From contig NZ_WIXN01000014.1 of the NCBI RefSeq assembly GCF_010994035.1, forward strand, positions 1 to 64,000: a stretch of DNA of 64,000 nt. The letters are read 5' to 3'. How positions within the stretch are numbered: the first letter of the stretch is position 1; each line of letters begins with the position of its first letter. The DNA is from Virgibacillus aidingensis (GTDB taxonomy: Bacteria > Bacillota > Bacilli > Bacillales > Amphibacillaceae). This document shows positions 26,744 through 35,677 of the stretch, one piece after another. A model generated the notes under the pieces. It saw only the letters and a program-made list of their open reading frames with translations, was not told the DNA's origin and did not search any database. The translations under genes were made by a program, and so were the position numbers.

Positions 26744-28189
26744 ATGTTTGAAAAGTTAACCAAAAGTATTTACATTGACGGGGAATGGAGAGCAGTGAAT
26801 GAACAGCAGACAGACACCGTCTATAACCCTGCCACGCTGGAGCCGATCACGAAAGTGGCTAACGGAGGAAAAAAAGAGGCTGAGGAAGCAATCAAGGCCG
26901 CAGCAAAGGCATTCCCCCCCTGGAGCGAGATGCCGGGAAGAAAGCGGTCGCATATTTTGTATAAGGCTTCCGAGCTGATGACAGAAGATGCCGAGCGCTT
27001 AGGCAGAATTTTGACTTCAGAGCAAGGTAAACCATTAAAAGAAGCCATCGGAGAGGTAAAAGGGGCGGCTGCATTTCTGTTATGGTATGCTGAAGAAGCT
27101 GCACGTGCCTACGGGGAATGGCTCCCATCATCGGCACAATCCAAGCGTATGCTTGTAATTCCGAAACCGGTCGGTGTAGTAGGGGCCATTACACCGTGGA
27201 ATTTCCCATCATCCATGATTACCAGGAAGCTTGGTCCCGCGCTTGCTGCCGGATGTACCGTCGTCCTGAAGCCATCAGAAGAAACACCACTCTCTGCTGT
27301 GGAAATTATAAAGGTTTTTGAAAAAGCAGGAATGCCTAAAGGGGTGGTTAATATGGTGACAGGAGATGCACAGCAAATAGGTAATGCCATGTTAACCAAC
27401 AAAGAGGTTCGTTTAATCACCTTTACCGGTTCTACTGCAGTTGGAAAATACTTAATGCGCGAAAGCTCAGAACATGTAAAAAAACTCTCTCTGGAACTTG
27501 GCGGACATGCACCGAGCATTGTATTTAAAGATGCAGATATTGATAAAGCAGCCAAACTTGTGCTGGCGAGCAAATTCAGGAACAGCGGACAAACCTGCAT
27601 TTGTACCAACCGCCTGTTTGTGCATGAATCCATCGCAGACAAATTTACAGAAACGCTGAAAGAAAAGGTCGGCAAAATGAAAGTTGGCTCAGGTATGGAA
27701 GATGATACGGAACTGGGACCTTTAATCAATAAAGCAGCATCTGAAAAAGTGCACAGCCATATGGAGGATGCCGTTGAAAAAGGTGCAAAAGTAGTCTCCG
27801 GCGGCGGATACTGGGAAGGCAATCTTAATGGACATTTCTATAATCCTACCATTCTTTCAAATATAGATGATGATATGAAAATCATGAACGAGGAAACATT
27901 TGGACCGATTATTCCCATTCAGACGTTTCATGATGAAAATGAAGTAATTCAAAAGGCTAATGATACAGATTACGGCTTGGCCGCCTACATATTCACGGAA
28001 AACACGAACCAGGCAATCAGAGCATCCGAAAAGCTGGATTACGGAATTGTCGGGATTAATGACGTATTTCCAGCCACACCTGAAGCACCATTTGGCGGAA
28101 TTAAGCAGTCCGGCATCGGCAAAGAAGGCGGACATCACGGCATGGCAGAATTCCTGGAAGAAAAATATGTTTCCATTGGCATTGGATGA
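26744..28189 (+). CDS. NAD(P)-dependent succinate/glutarate-semialdehyde dehydrogenase (GabD-like)
   Basis: An aldehyde dehydrogenase of 481 residues. The nucleotide-binding and catalytic motifs are VVGAITPWNFPSSMITRKLG (catalytic Asn), LSLELGGHAPSIVFKDADID (Glu) and KFRNSGQTCICTNRLFV (nucleophilic Cys). The CICTNR surrounding and overall length match the GabD class, which oxidises succinate semialdehyde and often glutarate semialdehyde. Its neighbours point to glutarate semialdehyde to glutarate in lysine breakdown. GGGAGG precedes the ATG. A hairpin at 28243-28285 follows. Confidence 0.82.
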   Translation: MFEKLTKSIYIDGEWRAVNEQQTDTVYNPATLEPITKVANGGKKEAEEAIKAAAKAFPPWSEMPGRKRSHILYKASELMTEDAERLGRILTSEQGKPLKEAIGEVKGAAAFLLWYAEEAARAYGEWLPSSAQSKRMLVIPKPVGVVGAITPWNFPSSMITRKLGPALAAGCTVVLKPSEETPLSAVEIIKVFEKAGMPKGVVNMVTGDAQQIGNAMLTNKEVRLITFTGSTAVGKYLMRESSEHVKKLSLELGGHAPSIVFKDADIDKAAKLVLASKFRNSGQTCICTNRLFVHESIADKFTETLKEKVGKMKVGSGMEDDTELGPLINKAASEKVHSHMEDAVEKGAKVVSGGGYWEGNLNGHFYNPTILSNIDDDMKIMNEETFGPIIPIQTFHDENEVIQKANDTDYGLAAYIFTENTNQAIRASEKLDYGIVGINDVFPATPEAPFGGIKQSGIGKEGGHHGMAEFLEEKYVSIGIG

Positions 28190-28242
28190 TTAATGTTATC
28201 ATTTCTTTGTAAGGGACAGTTCCGGGAGTGATAAATACTACA

Positions 28243-28285
28243 AGGGACGGTTCATACGCTTTGACAAAGCATATAAACCGTCCCT
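28243..28285 (+). terminator. Hairpin ending the glutarate operon
   Basis: AGGGACGGTT at 28243-28252 pairs perfectly with AACCGTCCCT at 28276-28285, with an inner GCTTTGACAAAGC stem-loop. It lies between convergent genes; T-richness after it is weak. Confidence 0.55.
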
Positions 28286-28295
28286 ATATGTCATC

Positions 28296-29138
28296 TTATG
28301 ATTGCTTTAAAGCACCGTTCGCCTCCGGAATGTTGTCCATGTCCAGGACATTCATTTTACAGAAGTATTCCAGAAAGTCTTCAGCTGCTTTAACTTCTTC
28401 ATCATTCTTTTTTAAGGCAATGATATCTTTTAGAATCTGAGCAGTCCAGATATTGTCAAAATAGCGATACTTACCAGAATTCCACGTCTTTCGGTGGGGA
28501 TAATTATTATTGACATAATAATTCCAAAAAAGCATTTTCTCAGCTTCTTGATCAGTGAGTTTAATTCTAAATTTTGCATGAGCCGGAACCATTCCATCAT
28601 CGCTAAGCTCGCCGGTAAATGTTTCGTCTACCATGTAGAGACCAATAATCTGCCTGTCTGTTTCCGGTTTGTCCGGCTTTCTTACAGTCAGAAGAACTGC
28701 GCTGTTTGGAGACAGCCGGGCGGGTCTGTTAGGCTCCCCTTTATTTTTTCCGCTTTGAATTCTGCCGGGAGATACTTGCCAGTCGATAAACACATTTTGC
28801 AGTTCTTCTTCATCCAGCCAGAAAACAATTTGTGAGCTTTCATGGATTTTATGGTTCTTCAGTTTCTCCCTGCGCTGCTGTTCAAGCTCCTGCCGTTCTT
28901 TTTCTTCCCTGCGTTTCTTTTCAAGTTCTGCCTTTTCCACTTCTTTTGCAGCAATTACTTTTTTCAGAGACCTTGCAGTATCCTGGTCCTTTAGTTTTAT
29001 AAACCGTCCAAAAGCATCAGGGTAAACGAATGTTTTAACATCATCATTAAATTCAACCGTGATAAAAGATTCATCCTGTTTCACGATATCCCCTTCACCA
29101 AACACTTTATGAGTTATTTCTTTGTGCAGTAAATTCAT
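28296..29138 (-). CDS. Conserved hypothetical protein with N-terminal SH3-like region and coiled coil
   Basis: A 280-residue protein I cannot assign to a function. Residues about 8-48 (KVFGEGDIVKQDESFITVEF, then PDAFGRFIKL) look like the small beta-barrel found at the end of UvrD/PcrA helicases and in related proteins. Residues about 65-100 are a highly charged coiled coil (KAELEKKRREEKERQELEQQ). The C-terminal 180 residues are a globular domain with SQIVFWLDEEELQNVF and MLFWNYYVNNNYPHRKTWNS. GGGAGCG precedes the ATG. It is convergent with the semialdehyde dehydrogenase gene and has no obvious operon partner. Confidence 0.65.
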   Translation of the reverse strand: MNLLHKEITHKVFGEGDIVKQDESFITVEFNDDVKTFVYPDAFGRFIKLKDQDTARSLKKVIAAKEVEKAELEKKRREEKERQELEQQRREKLKNHKIHESSQIVFWLDEEELQNVFIDWQVSPGRIQSGKNKGEPNRPARLSPNSAVLLTVRKPDKPETDRQIIGLYMVDETFTGELSDDGMVPAHAKFRIKLTDQEAEKMLFWNYYVNNNYPHRKTWNSGKYRYFDNIWTAQILKDIIALKKNDEEVKAAEDFLEYFCKMNVLDMDNIPEANGALKQS

Positions 29139-29351
29139 TAACCCACGCTCCCTGTATATTATTAATAGGTGAATATTTTACCCATTTTCCAAGCAGTCGC
29201 CTCTTAGGACCAACTGGCATGAATAAAATAGTGTCCAATAAAAAAACGCACCCAACATCCAAAAGAAATTGCGCACATAATCAACGAATGTTCTCTCAAA
29301 ATTACTGTAATTATATATTAACATACATTCATAAATAAAGCAATTTTTTCA

Positions 29352-29381
29352 TTGACAGGGTACATTTATTCATTGTATAAT
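29352..29381 (+). promoter_or_regulatory. Consensus promoter with no gene behind it
   Basis: A perfect TTGACA at 29352-29357 and a perfect TATAAT at 29376-29381, spaced 18 bases, on the + strand. The next + strand sequence for 120 bases has no plausible coding frame, and the nearest genes read the other way. The 440-base gap 29139-29578 otherwise contains only the terminator at 29500-29526. Confidence 0.6.
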
Positions 29382-29499
29382 TATAAGTTTCTCTAATCCG
29401 CTGTAAGGTTATTATAAGAAGCAGTGATGGTAATCATAGCCCGCCCAGGGGAGTACTTTCATGTCAGTGAGAACTAAAGACTGTCATAAAATAAAAAGA

Positions 29500-29526
29500 G
29501 ATACTAAACCACTTATGATTAGTATC
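29500..29526 (-). terminator. Terminator of the DUF3870 gene
   Basis: GATACTAA at 29500-29507 pairs with TTAGTATC at 29519-29526. The minus strand continues into a T-rich tail. It is about 50 bases past the DUF3870 stop. Confidence 0.7.
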
Positions 29527-29578
29527 CCTATAATCTATTTTATATATGCTGCTTTTAAAACAGATTCCGTTTAATAAT

Positions 29579-29911
29579 CTACTGTACTTCTTTTCCTTTG
29601 TAGGCTTCATACTGCTTATACAAATCCTTCAATGCAGAAGCCAAAGCATTCCCTGCTTTCCCCAAATACCTGTCCTTTACTTCATTTACCGGTTCCTCTA
29701 TCCCGTCCTGCAGACTATAGCCCTTTAGCAGGTGCTGAATGAAGTCTCTTCCGTGATCCGTTGCCAGTGTGCAGTTTGCTGTAACGATCACACTATATTT
29801 TTTATCAATTTCAGCAGTAATGGTAAGCGTTTCATAGATGCTTTTTGCAGCCATTCCGGAAGGCAGCCTTGCATGGCCTGCAATAAAAACAGTATTATTC
29901 AACATACTCAT
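29579..29911 (-). CDS. DUF3870-family protein
   Basis: A 110-residue protein with the DUF3870 pattern: FIAGHARLPSGMAAKSIYET, then an antiparallel-strand region TITAEIDKKYSVIVTANCTLAT and the C-terminal helices LGKAGNALASALKDLYKQYE. The function is unknown. It overlaps the IclR gene by four bases (ATGA), so the two are translationally coupled, which suggests a role in the pathway the IclR protein controls. GGAAAGGA lies just upstream of the start. Confidence 0.75.
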   Translation of the reverse strand: MSMLNNTVFIAGHARLPSGMAAKSIYETLTITAEIDKKYSVIVTANCTLATDHGRDFIQHLLKGYSLQDGIEEPVNEVKDRYLGKAGNALASALKDLYKQYEAYKGKEVQ

Positions 29912-30681
29912 ATCCTTTCCAACCTTTTAAACCCAAGTTTATCAGAAATTTCTCCCGCTGTCTGGTTTGTTTTCTGCTTGATCAGTTCCAGATGCTCCCC
30001 TGTAAAATGACTGGACAAACCGCTGACTGCCAATGCGGCAACTACTTCATTACGGAAATCAAATATCGGATAGGATATGCCTGTTGTGTCTTCATCCTGT
30101 TCTCCGGCGCTCCAGGAAAAGCCTTCCTCTTTAATTTTATGCAAATCTTCCTTCAGCTGGTCCGTTTGAATGGGTTTCCCGTTTGGATAGACTGCTGATT
30201 TAGCTAGCTGGATAACTTCCTCCTGCTTTTTTTCAGGTAAATAGGCAAGCAGCAGCTTGGGGCCGGAACCCGCGTATAACGGAGCACTTTTTCCAACCCT
30301 TGTATATAGCCGCAGTGCCCTGGTGCTGTCCACCTTTTCGATATACGTCGCTTCTCCCTGATTAATCACAACCAGGTGAACCACCTCATTGATTTCTTTT
30401 CCCAGCTGCTGCATATAAGGAAGAGCGATCTTTCGTACTTCCAATTTGTCTGAAACCAGCTGCCCCAATTCAAGAAGCTTTAACCCGAGCCGGTATCTGC
30501 TGTCATGTTCGTTTTCTTTTGCTTTATTTAAAAAACCGGCCTCTTCCAATGCTGACAAGAGCCGGTAAGCTGTTGGTTTCGGGAGATTGGAACGGAGGGA
30601 AATTTCTTTCAATGATAATTCATAAGTTTCCTCTGTAAATAAATCCAATAGCTTTAATGCTTTTAGTACACTTTGATTCAT
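29908..30681 (-). CDS. IclR-family transcriptional regulator
   Basis: A regulator of 257 residues with an N-terminal winged helix (SLKEISLRSNLPKPTAYRLL) and a C-terminal effector domain (LPYMQQLGKEINEVVHLVV, YAGSGPKLLLAYLPE, GEQDEDTTGISYPIFD). ATG 30681 (MNQSVLKALKLLDLF) is chosen because AAAAGGGGA precedes it; upstream codons lack a ribosome site. Family members sense small aromatic or carboxylic ligands and control catabolic genes. Its place beside lysine 6-dehydrogenase and palindromes near two promoters make it the likely regulator of the lysine genes. Confidence 0.88.
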   Translation of the reverse strand: MNQSVLKALKLLDLFTEETYELSLKEISLRSNLPKPTAYRLLSALEEAGFLNKAKENEHDSRYRLGLKLLELGQLVSDKLEVRKIALPYMQQLGKEINEVVHLVVINQGEATYIEKVDSTRALRLYTRVGKSAPLYAGSGPKLLLAYLPEKKQEEVIQLAKSAVYPNGKPIQTDQLKEDLHKIKEEGFSWSAGEQDEDTTGISYPIFDFRNEVVAALAVSGLSSHFTGEHLELIKQKTNQTAGEISDKLGFKRLERI

Positions 30682-30997
30682 TGTTTTATCCCCTTTTGCA
30701 GCGAGCACCATTAATTCCATACTCTTTTTCTATCAAAAAAATACCGGGAATACAAATAAAAGTACGCTATACCTGTGCTGTAAAAGCATACCTAATGGTT
30801 AGCGGCAGTAAAAAAAGCTGAGGGCAGGACAAAACAACTTTAGTAAATAGAAATACGAACATCCTTAACTTGTGCTTAAAGTCGTTCCGGAATAGACTTT
30901 GCTTTCTTCATTGGCACAAGTGAGAAATCCAATCAAAACTTTCTTTGGATCATTCGTTTCATTATTACTTCTTCCAGGTTTTGTCCCGGCCTCAAAC

Positions 30998-32173
30998 TTA
31001 CTGGGCTTTGACTGCAGCTTGAACAGCATTAAATTTCTCTTTTATATTTACCCCGCGCTTTGCCATTTCCTTAATATAAATATCCCCTGCCACAATCTTT
31101 TCAGGCGGGTAGACCCCTCTTTTTGTAATAGTGCCATTTCCAAGCATTTGAGCGACTGCGGAAATGGTATTTGCTGTAGCACGTGCCATTGCAGTGACAT
31201 TTGTTTCCCTGTCCTTGAAGGTGGTCATTTCATAGACATAGGTGGCAGGTGCTCCGTCTTTTTCGCCGGAAACCGCAACCCGCAGTAAAACTGCATCATC
31301 TTTGTCTCCAAGTTCTACAATAGGATCAAGCACTTTCAACAGCACTTCTCTCGGATTAATTTTTTGACCCTTGACATCCACTTCATAATCCATCCGGGTT
31401 AAATTCAAATCAACCAGCAGTTTAAACTTTTCCGCATGACCGCGATAGCGTATCGTTTTATACTCCAGTGTTTTCAATTCCGGATAGGACAGAGACAGAG
31501 TGGAAGTTCCGCCGGATGTATGAAACGCTTCCAATGGACCAAATTTTTCAAAATGTACCGTTTCCACTTCTGATAAAGAAGGAATTTCCTGTTTAACTCC
31601 ATTTCTAATAATTAGCGAAGGGTCGGTATAATGGTCAAATACCCCTTCCATGGAAAATACATGATTATATTCAAATGGCGGTTCCGGCTGTACTGGAATG
31701 CCGCCTACATATAATTTTATTTCTTCCAGCTTATCAAGTTTTTCGGCACCATAGCCTGATAAAATATTGATCATCCCAGGTGCGACACCCAGATCGGGAA
31801 TCAACGTTACGTTGGCAGCTGATGCTTCCTCTTTCATTTCCAGCACTTTATCTGTTACATGTCCGATATGCCCGCCGAGGTCCACAGAATGCACTCCTAC
31901 CTGGATAGCTGTTTTTGCCACGATTTCATTAAAGGAATAAAACAGCGCATTAATAATAACGTCAAATTGGCTCATATAGTCTGCCAAGTCCGCCCTGTCA
32001 CTTGCATTTACCTTATACGCTGTTAGTTTGTCAGAGTTTAGTTGATCTACAACCTGATGTGCTCTATCCAGGTCAATATCAGCCAGACCGACTGCTGTAA
32101 CTCCTTCGCTGCTCACTAAATCCCGTGCTGCTTCTTTTCCCATTAATCCAGAACCTAATACACCTATTTTCAT
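30998..32173 (-). CDS. lysDH: L-lysine 6-dehydrogenase (saccharopine dehydrogenase superfamily)
   Basis: Oxidatively deaminates lysine at C6 to 2-aminoadipate 6-semialdehyde with NAD+. The 391 residues begin with a Rossmann fold ([20 protein letters not shown]). Large parts read like the Geobacillus stearothermophilus enzyme: [79 protein letters not shown] and [16 protein letters not shown]. The similarity is from memory of that family. It precedes the regulator and follows an aldehyde dehydrogenase gene able to take its product. A TTTTGAAA half-site occurs upstream at 32271-32278. The 316 bases after the stop hold no recognised gene. Confidence 0.85.
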   Translation of the reverse strand: MKIGVLGSGLMGKEAARDLVSSEGVTAVGLADIDLDRAHQVVDQLNSDKLTAYKVNASDRADLADYMSQFDVIINALFYSFNEIVAKTAIQVGVHSVDLGGHIGHVTDKVLEMKEEASAANVTLIPDLGVAPGMINILSGYGAEKLDKLEEIKLYVGGIPVQPEPPFEYNHVFSMEGVFDHYTDPSLIIRNGVKQEIPSLSEVETVHFEKFGPLEAFHTSGGTSTLSLSYPELKTLEYKTIRYRGHAEKFKLLVDLNLTRMDYEVDVKGQKINPREVLLKVLDPIVELGDKDDAVLLRVAVSGEKDGAPATYVYEMTTFKDRETNVTAMARATANTISAVAQMLGNGTITKRGVYPPEKIVAGDIYIKEMAKRGVNIKEKFNAVQAAVKAQ

Positions 32174-32340
32174 TTCCTCAACCCCTATGTCAAAAATTAT
32201 AAGCCTTTTAATTCTATGTTAAGAAATGCACATTATATGCAAATTCCATAATATCAATACTTTTGAAAGCGCAATCAATGTTTTATAGAGGAATGACCGG
32301 AAAACATATTCCGGCCTATTCCTATATTGGATGCCGTTGA

Positions 32341-33834
32341 TTATTCTACATCAATCTGGGCACGCTGCAGCTTGCCGCTATAGTCTACATAGACCGCTTT
32401 CCACTCAGTAAATACATCCAATGCCTGCACACCGGAATCTCTGTGTCCATTCCCTGTTCCCTTTGTTCCACCGAATGGCAGGTGAATTTCAGCACCTGTA
32501 GTTCCAGCATTTACGTATACAATTCCTGTATCCAGGTCACGCTGGGCTTTGAATACACGGTTCACATCTTTTGTAAAAATAGAGCTGGACAGGCCATAAA
32601 TTACTCCGTTATTTACTTCAATTGCTTCTTCAAAGCTTTTTACCGGAATAAGAGAAATAACCGGGCCAAAAATTTCTTCCTGAGCAATTCGCATATTTGC
32701 AGTAGCGTCCGTGAAAAGAGTTGGTGCAAAGTAGTTGCCTTTTCCATGCTCACCGTCCGTTAAAGCATTTCCCCCGGCAAGCAGCTTTGCCCCTTCATTT
32801 TTTCCAATTTCGATATAGCTTTTAATTTTTTCCATGCCTGCTTCATTGATAATCGGACCTACCGTGTTGGATTCATCCAGACCATCCCCAATGGCAAGGT
32901 CTTTCATTTTTTCCAGGATTTTTCCTTCCAGCTGTTCTTTTACGTCTTCATGAACAATCACCCTGCTGCATGCTGTACAGCGCTGCCCGCTTGTACCGAA
33001 AGCACTCCAGATAATACCTTCGACTGCCAGGTCAAGGTCTGCATCATCCATGACAATAACAGCGTTTTTACCGCCCATTTCCAGGGAGACTTTTTTCAGC
33101 TGTCTGCCGCATTCTGCTGCAATATTACGCCCGGTATCATTAGATCCTGTAAAGGAAATAACCCGGATATCATCATGATGCACCATCGCATCCCCTACCT
33201 GTGAACCGGAACCGAACACGACGTTCAGCACTCCTTTTGGCAGACCTGCTTCTTCAAAGATTTTTGCAAGCTCATATGCCATCATTGGAGTCTCTGTTGC
33301 CGGCTTCCAGATTACTGCATTACCTGCAACAATCGCAGGGAAGGATTTCCATGTGGCAATCGCAATCGGAAAATTCCATGGTGTAATGATCCCCACTACA
33401 CCTACTGGAGCCCGCTGACTCATCGCAAATTTGTCTTTTAACTCAGCAGGTGTCGTATGACCAAATAAACGTCTTCCTTCTCCGGACATATAAAAGGCCA
33501 TGTCGATGCCTTCCTGTACTTCACCGCGGGCTTCCTCCAGCACTTTTCCGTTTTCCATCGTCAGCAGCCGGGAAAGTCTTTCCTTTCTTTCCTTCATAAT
33601 ATTCCCGACTTCAAGCAAAATCTCGGCACGCTGCGGAGCAGGCACCAACGCCCATTCCTTCTGAGCTTTTTTAGCTTTTTCTACGGCGTCATTTACATCT
33701 GCAGCACCGGATAATGGCACTTGTACAATTTCTTCCCCTGTTGCCGGGTTCATGACGGCAGTTGAATTTTCAACATCCACCCATTCCCCGTTAATAAAAT
33801 TTTTTAGTTTGTCTGTACCTAATGTTACTGCCAT
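32341..33834 (-). CDS. Aldehyde dehydrogenase, candidate 2-aminoadipate-semialdehyde dehydrogenase
   Basis: A 497-residue NAD(P)-dependent aldehyde dehydrogenase. Motifs are [20 protein letters not shown] (Asn), [20 protein letters not shown] (Glu) and [20 protein letters not shown] (nucleophilic Cys). ATG 33834 ([14 protein letters not shown]) is preceded by AAGGAGGT; the frame is open 46 codons upstream without a ribosome site. Placed between lysine 6-dehydrogenase and an aminotransferase, it most likely oxidises 2-aminoadipate semialdehyde to 2-aminoadipate. The substrate is an inference from context. Confidence 0.8.
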   Translation of the reverse strand: MAVTLGTDKLKNFINGEWVDVENSTAVMNPATGEEIVQVPLSGAADVNDAVEKAKKAQKEWALVPAPQRAEILLEVGNIMKERKERLSRLLTMENGKVLEEARGEVQEGIDMAFYMSGEGRRLFGHTTPAELKDKFAMSQRAPVGVVGIITPWNFPIAIATWKSFPAIVAGNAVIWKPATETPMMAYELAKIFEEAGLPKGVLNVVFGSGSQVGDAMVHHDDIRVISFTGSNDTGRNIAAECGRQLKKVSLEMGGKNAVIVMDDADLDLAVEGIIWSAFGTSGQRCTACSRVIVHEDVKEQLEGKILEKMKDLAIGDGLDESNTVGPIINEAGMEKIKSYIEIGKNEGAKLLAGGNALTDGEHGKGNYFAPTLFTDATANMRIAQEEIFGPVISLIPVKSFEEAIEVNNGVIYGLSSSIFTKDVNRVFKAQRDLDTGIVYVNAGTTGAEIHLPFGGTKGTGNGHRDSGVQALDVFTEWKAVYVDYSGKLQRAQIDVE

Positions 33835-34009
33835 GAAAATACCTCCTTGAAAATATGGATAATATATTTTTGTATTACATATCTGACGGAACGTTTTATC
33901 CTGGCAACTGTTCTTGCAGGAACTGAACAGCTTAAGGGAAAACTCCCGCAAACCATCAGCCTTGGCAAACAATCACCAAAGTTACAATCTCATTTGCCAA
34001 TGGCAACGT

Positions 34010-34034
34010 TTTCAAAAAATACTATATTTTGAAA
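34010..34034 (-). promoter_or_regulatory. Perfect palindrome at the aldehyde dehydrogenase promoter, candidate IclR operator
   Basis: TTTCAAAA at 34010-34017 and TTTTGAAA at 34027-34034 form a perfect 8-base inverted repeat with a 9-base spacer. It lies directly downstream of and touching the -10 box of the minus-strand promoter at 34033-34062, where bound protein would block transcription. Confidence 0.55.
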
Positions 34035-34062
34035 TATAGAAATGCAAGATTAATAGTTTCAA
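34033..34062 (-). promoter_or_regulatory. Promoter of the aldehyde dehydrogenase gene
   Basis: On the minus strand TTGAAA (34062-34057) and TATATT (34038-34033) are spaced 18 bases, about 195 bases before the start codon at 34834 minus 1000, that is 33834. Confidence 0.5.
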
Positions 34063-34081
34063 ACCCTGTGTAATGGTTCAT

Positions 34082-35242
34082 TTAAGAAAGCTTTTTCAGC
34101 CTTCCTATTACTTCATCCAGCCTCTCTTCCGTAACTGATAAAGCTATTCGGATAAATCCTTCCCCATTGTCGCCAAATGCATTCCCCGGTGTGACAATCA
34201 CTCCCGCTTCTTCCAGAACTTTATCCGCAAATCCTGCAGATGTATACCCATCCGGCACTTCTGCCCATACAAATATTGTTCCCCTTGGCTTTTCTGTTTT
34301 AATGCCAATTTCATTTAATGCAGTATGCAGTTTTTCCATCCGTCTTTTATAAATACGATTATTTTCTTTTACTGCGGAAAGGTCACTTCTCAGCGCAGCT
34401 TCTGCCGCCTTTTGGACGGGAATAAACTGAGAGGTATCAATATTGCTTTTTAATGTCGCCAGCGCCTGAATTACTTCTTTGTTGCCGACTGCAAAGCCAA
34501 TCCTCCAGCCGGTCATATTAAAACTTTTGGAAAGGGAACCAAATTCCACCGCATGTTTCTTGGCGTTTGGGGCCTGCAGCACGCTTGGCGATACATAATC
34601 ATCGAAAGTGACCAGATCATAGGCCGCATCATTTACGAGCAAAATGTTATTTTTTTCCGCAAAAGAAACTGCTTCAGTAAAAGTTTCAAGTTCCACTGTT
34701 GCTGCGGTTGGATTGCTCGGATAGTTTAGAAACATCAGCTTCGCCTGTTGCACTTCTTCCTTAGAAAGGCTGTCATAAATTGGTATATAACCATTATTCA
34801 CATCCAGCGGGACAGGAACGCTCACCCCTCCTGCAAGATGAACTGCCGTACGGTATACGGGATAGCCGGGATCCGGGATAATGACTGTATCGCCGGGGTT
34901 GGCAACTGCCTGAATCAGATTGGCAATTCCTTCTTTTGAACCGATCAGCGCCAGCACTTCTGTTTCCGGGTCCAATGCCACATCATATTGTTTTTTGTAA
35001 AATGCAGCTACCGCTTCCCTAAATGACGGCATACCGCTATAAATGGAGTACCTGTGATTTAAAGGACTTTTCGCTTCCTCCACTAACTTTTCATACACAA
35101 ATTCAGGGGCAGGCAGATCAGGGGCGCCAATTCCCAGATCAATCACGTCTACCCCATTTGCTTCCATTTCCTTCTTTTTTCTCTGAAATTCGGAAAACAA
35201 ATAAGGGGGTAAACTTTTTACTCTGTCAGAAACAAATGACAA
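34082..35242 (-). CDS. Class I/II PLP-dependent aminotransferase, candidate 2-aminoadipate aminotransferase
   Basis: A fold-type I aminotransferase of about 386 residues. The substrate-arm motif is DVIDLGIGAPDLPAPEFV; the cofactor sites are LNYPSNPTAA (Asn), NDAAYDLVTF (Asp/Tyr) and FGSLSKSFNMTGWRIGF (PLP Lys). It resembles LL-diaminopimelate and aspartate aminotransferase-like proteins. TTG 35242 is chosen because CAGGAGGTG lies seven bases upstream. Next to lysine 6-dehydrogenase and a semialdehyde dehydrogenase, conversion of 2-aminoadipate to 2-oxoadipate is the simplest role, but specificity is inferred. Confidence 0.78.
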   Translation of the reverse strand: MSFVSDRVKSLPPYLFSEFQRKKKEMEANGVDVIDLGIGAPDLPAPEFVYEKLVEEAKSPLNHRYSIYSGMPSFREAVAAFYKKQYDVALDPETEVLALIGSKEGIANLIQAVANPGDTVIIPDPGYPVYRTAVHLAGGVSVPVPLDVNNGYIPIYDSLSKEEVQQAKLMFLNYPSNPTAATVELETFTEAVSFAEKNNILLVNDAAYDLVTFDDYVSPSVLQAPNAKKHAVEFGSLSKSFNMTGWRIGFAVGNKEVIQALATLKSNIDTSQFIPVQKAAEAALRSDLSAVKENNRIYKRRMEKLHTALNEIGIKTEKPRGTIFVWAEVPDGYTSAGFADKVLEEAGVIVTPGNAFGDNGEGFIRIALSVTEERLDEVIGRLKKLS

Positions 35243-35262
35243 CGTTTTACACCTCCTGTACA

Positions 35263-35287
35263 TTTCAATTAATGAAACGTTATTTCA
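35263..35287 (-). promoter_or_regulatory. Three phased TTTCA/TGAAA half-sites, candidate IclR operator
   Basis: TTTCA at 35263-35267, TGAAA at 35273-35277 and TTTCA at 35283-35287 are spaced exactly 10 bases, making two overlapping palindromes with 5-base spacers. AATGAAAC in the middle recalls the box bound by KdgR, an IclR-family protein. The sites lie just downstream of the promoter at 35301-35329. Confidence 0.5.
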
Positions 35288-35300
35288 TATGTATATCATC

Positions 35301-35329
35301 AGTATAAAACAATATGCTGAAAATAACAA
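35301..35329 (-). promoter_or_regulatory. Promoter of the aminotransferase gene
   Basis: On the minus strand TTGTTA (35329-35324) and TATACT (35306-35301) are spaced 17 bases, about 60 bases before the start codon. The remaining bases up to 35598 carry no recognised gene. Confidence 0.5.
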
Positions 35330-35598
35330 CATAGAATTTTAATATTTTTTTTAATTTACATTTTGATGATGACTATTTTTGCGGATGAATACTAATCCTG
35401 CAAAATTTCAGGCAAACCCATAGAAGACATAAACCGGATTAAACTATATACCTGCGCAGTCCGGGCGGCTATAATACTGCAATCCCTGTATACAACTGCC
35501 GCATCATCCTCCGGTTACATATATGCAATCGGGAAAGACTTTATACCTCTTGGAAAAACACCTGTATAAAAACTTAATAATGTAACAAACAAGAAATA

Positions 35599-35622
35599 AT
35601 GGCGGTACGCTAATACCGCCAT
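35599..35622. terminator. Hairpin after the NhaC-family gene
   Basis: ATGGCGGTA at 35599-35607 pairs perfectly with TACCGCCAT at 35614-35622. A run of T follows at about 35628-35634 on the + strand; on the minus strand the tail is only moderately T-rich. It is about 55 bases past the stop of the minus-strand transporter gene. Confidence 0.55.
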
Positions 35623-35677
35623 AGTGATTTTTTTCTGACAAATAAGTATGCAGCAATCATTTCCTGCATTTTTGAAT

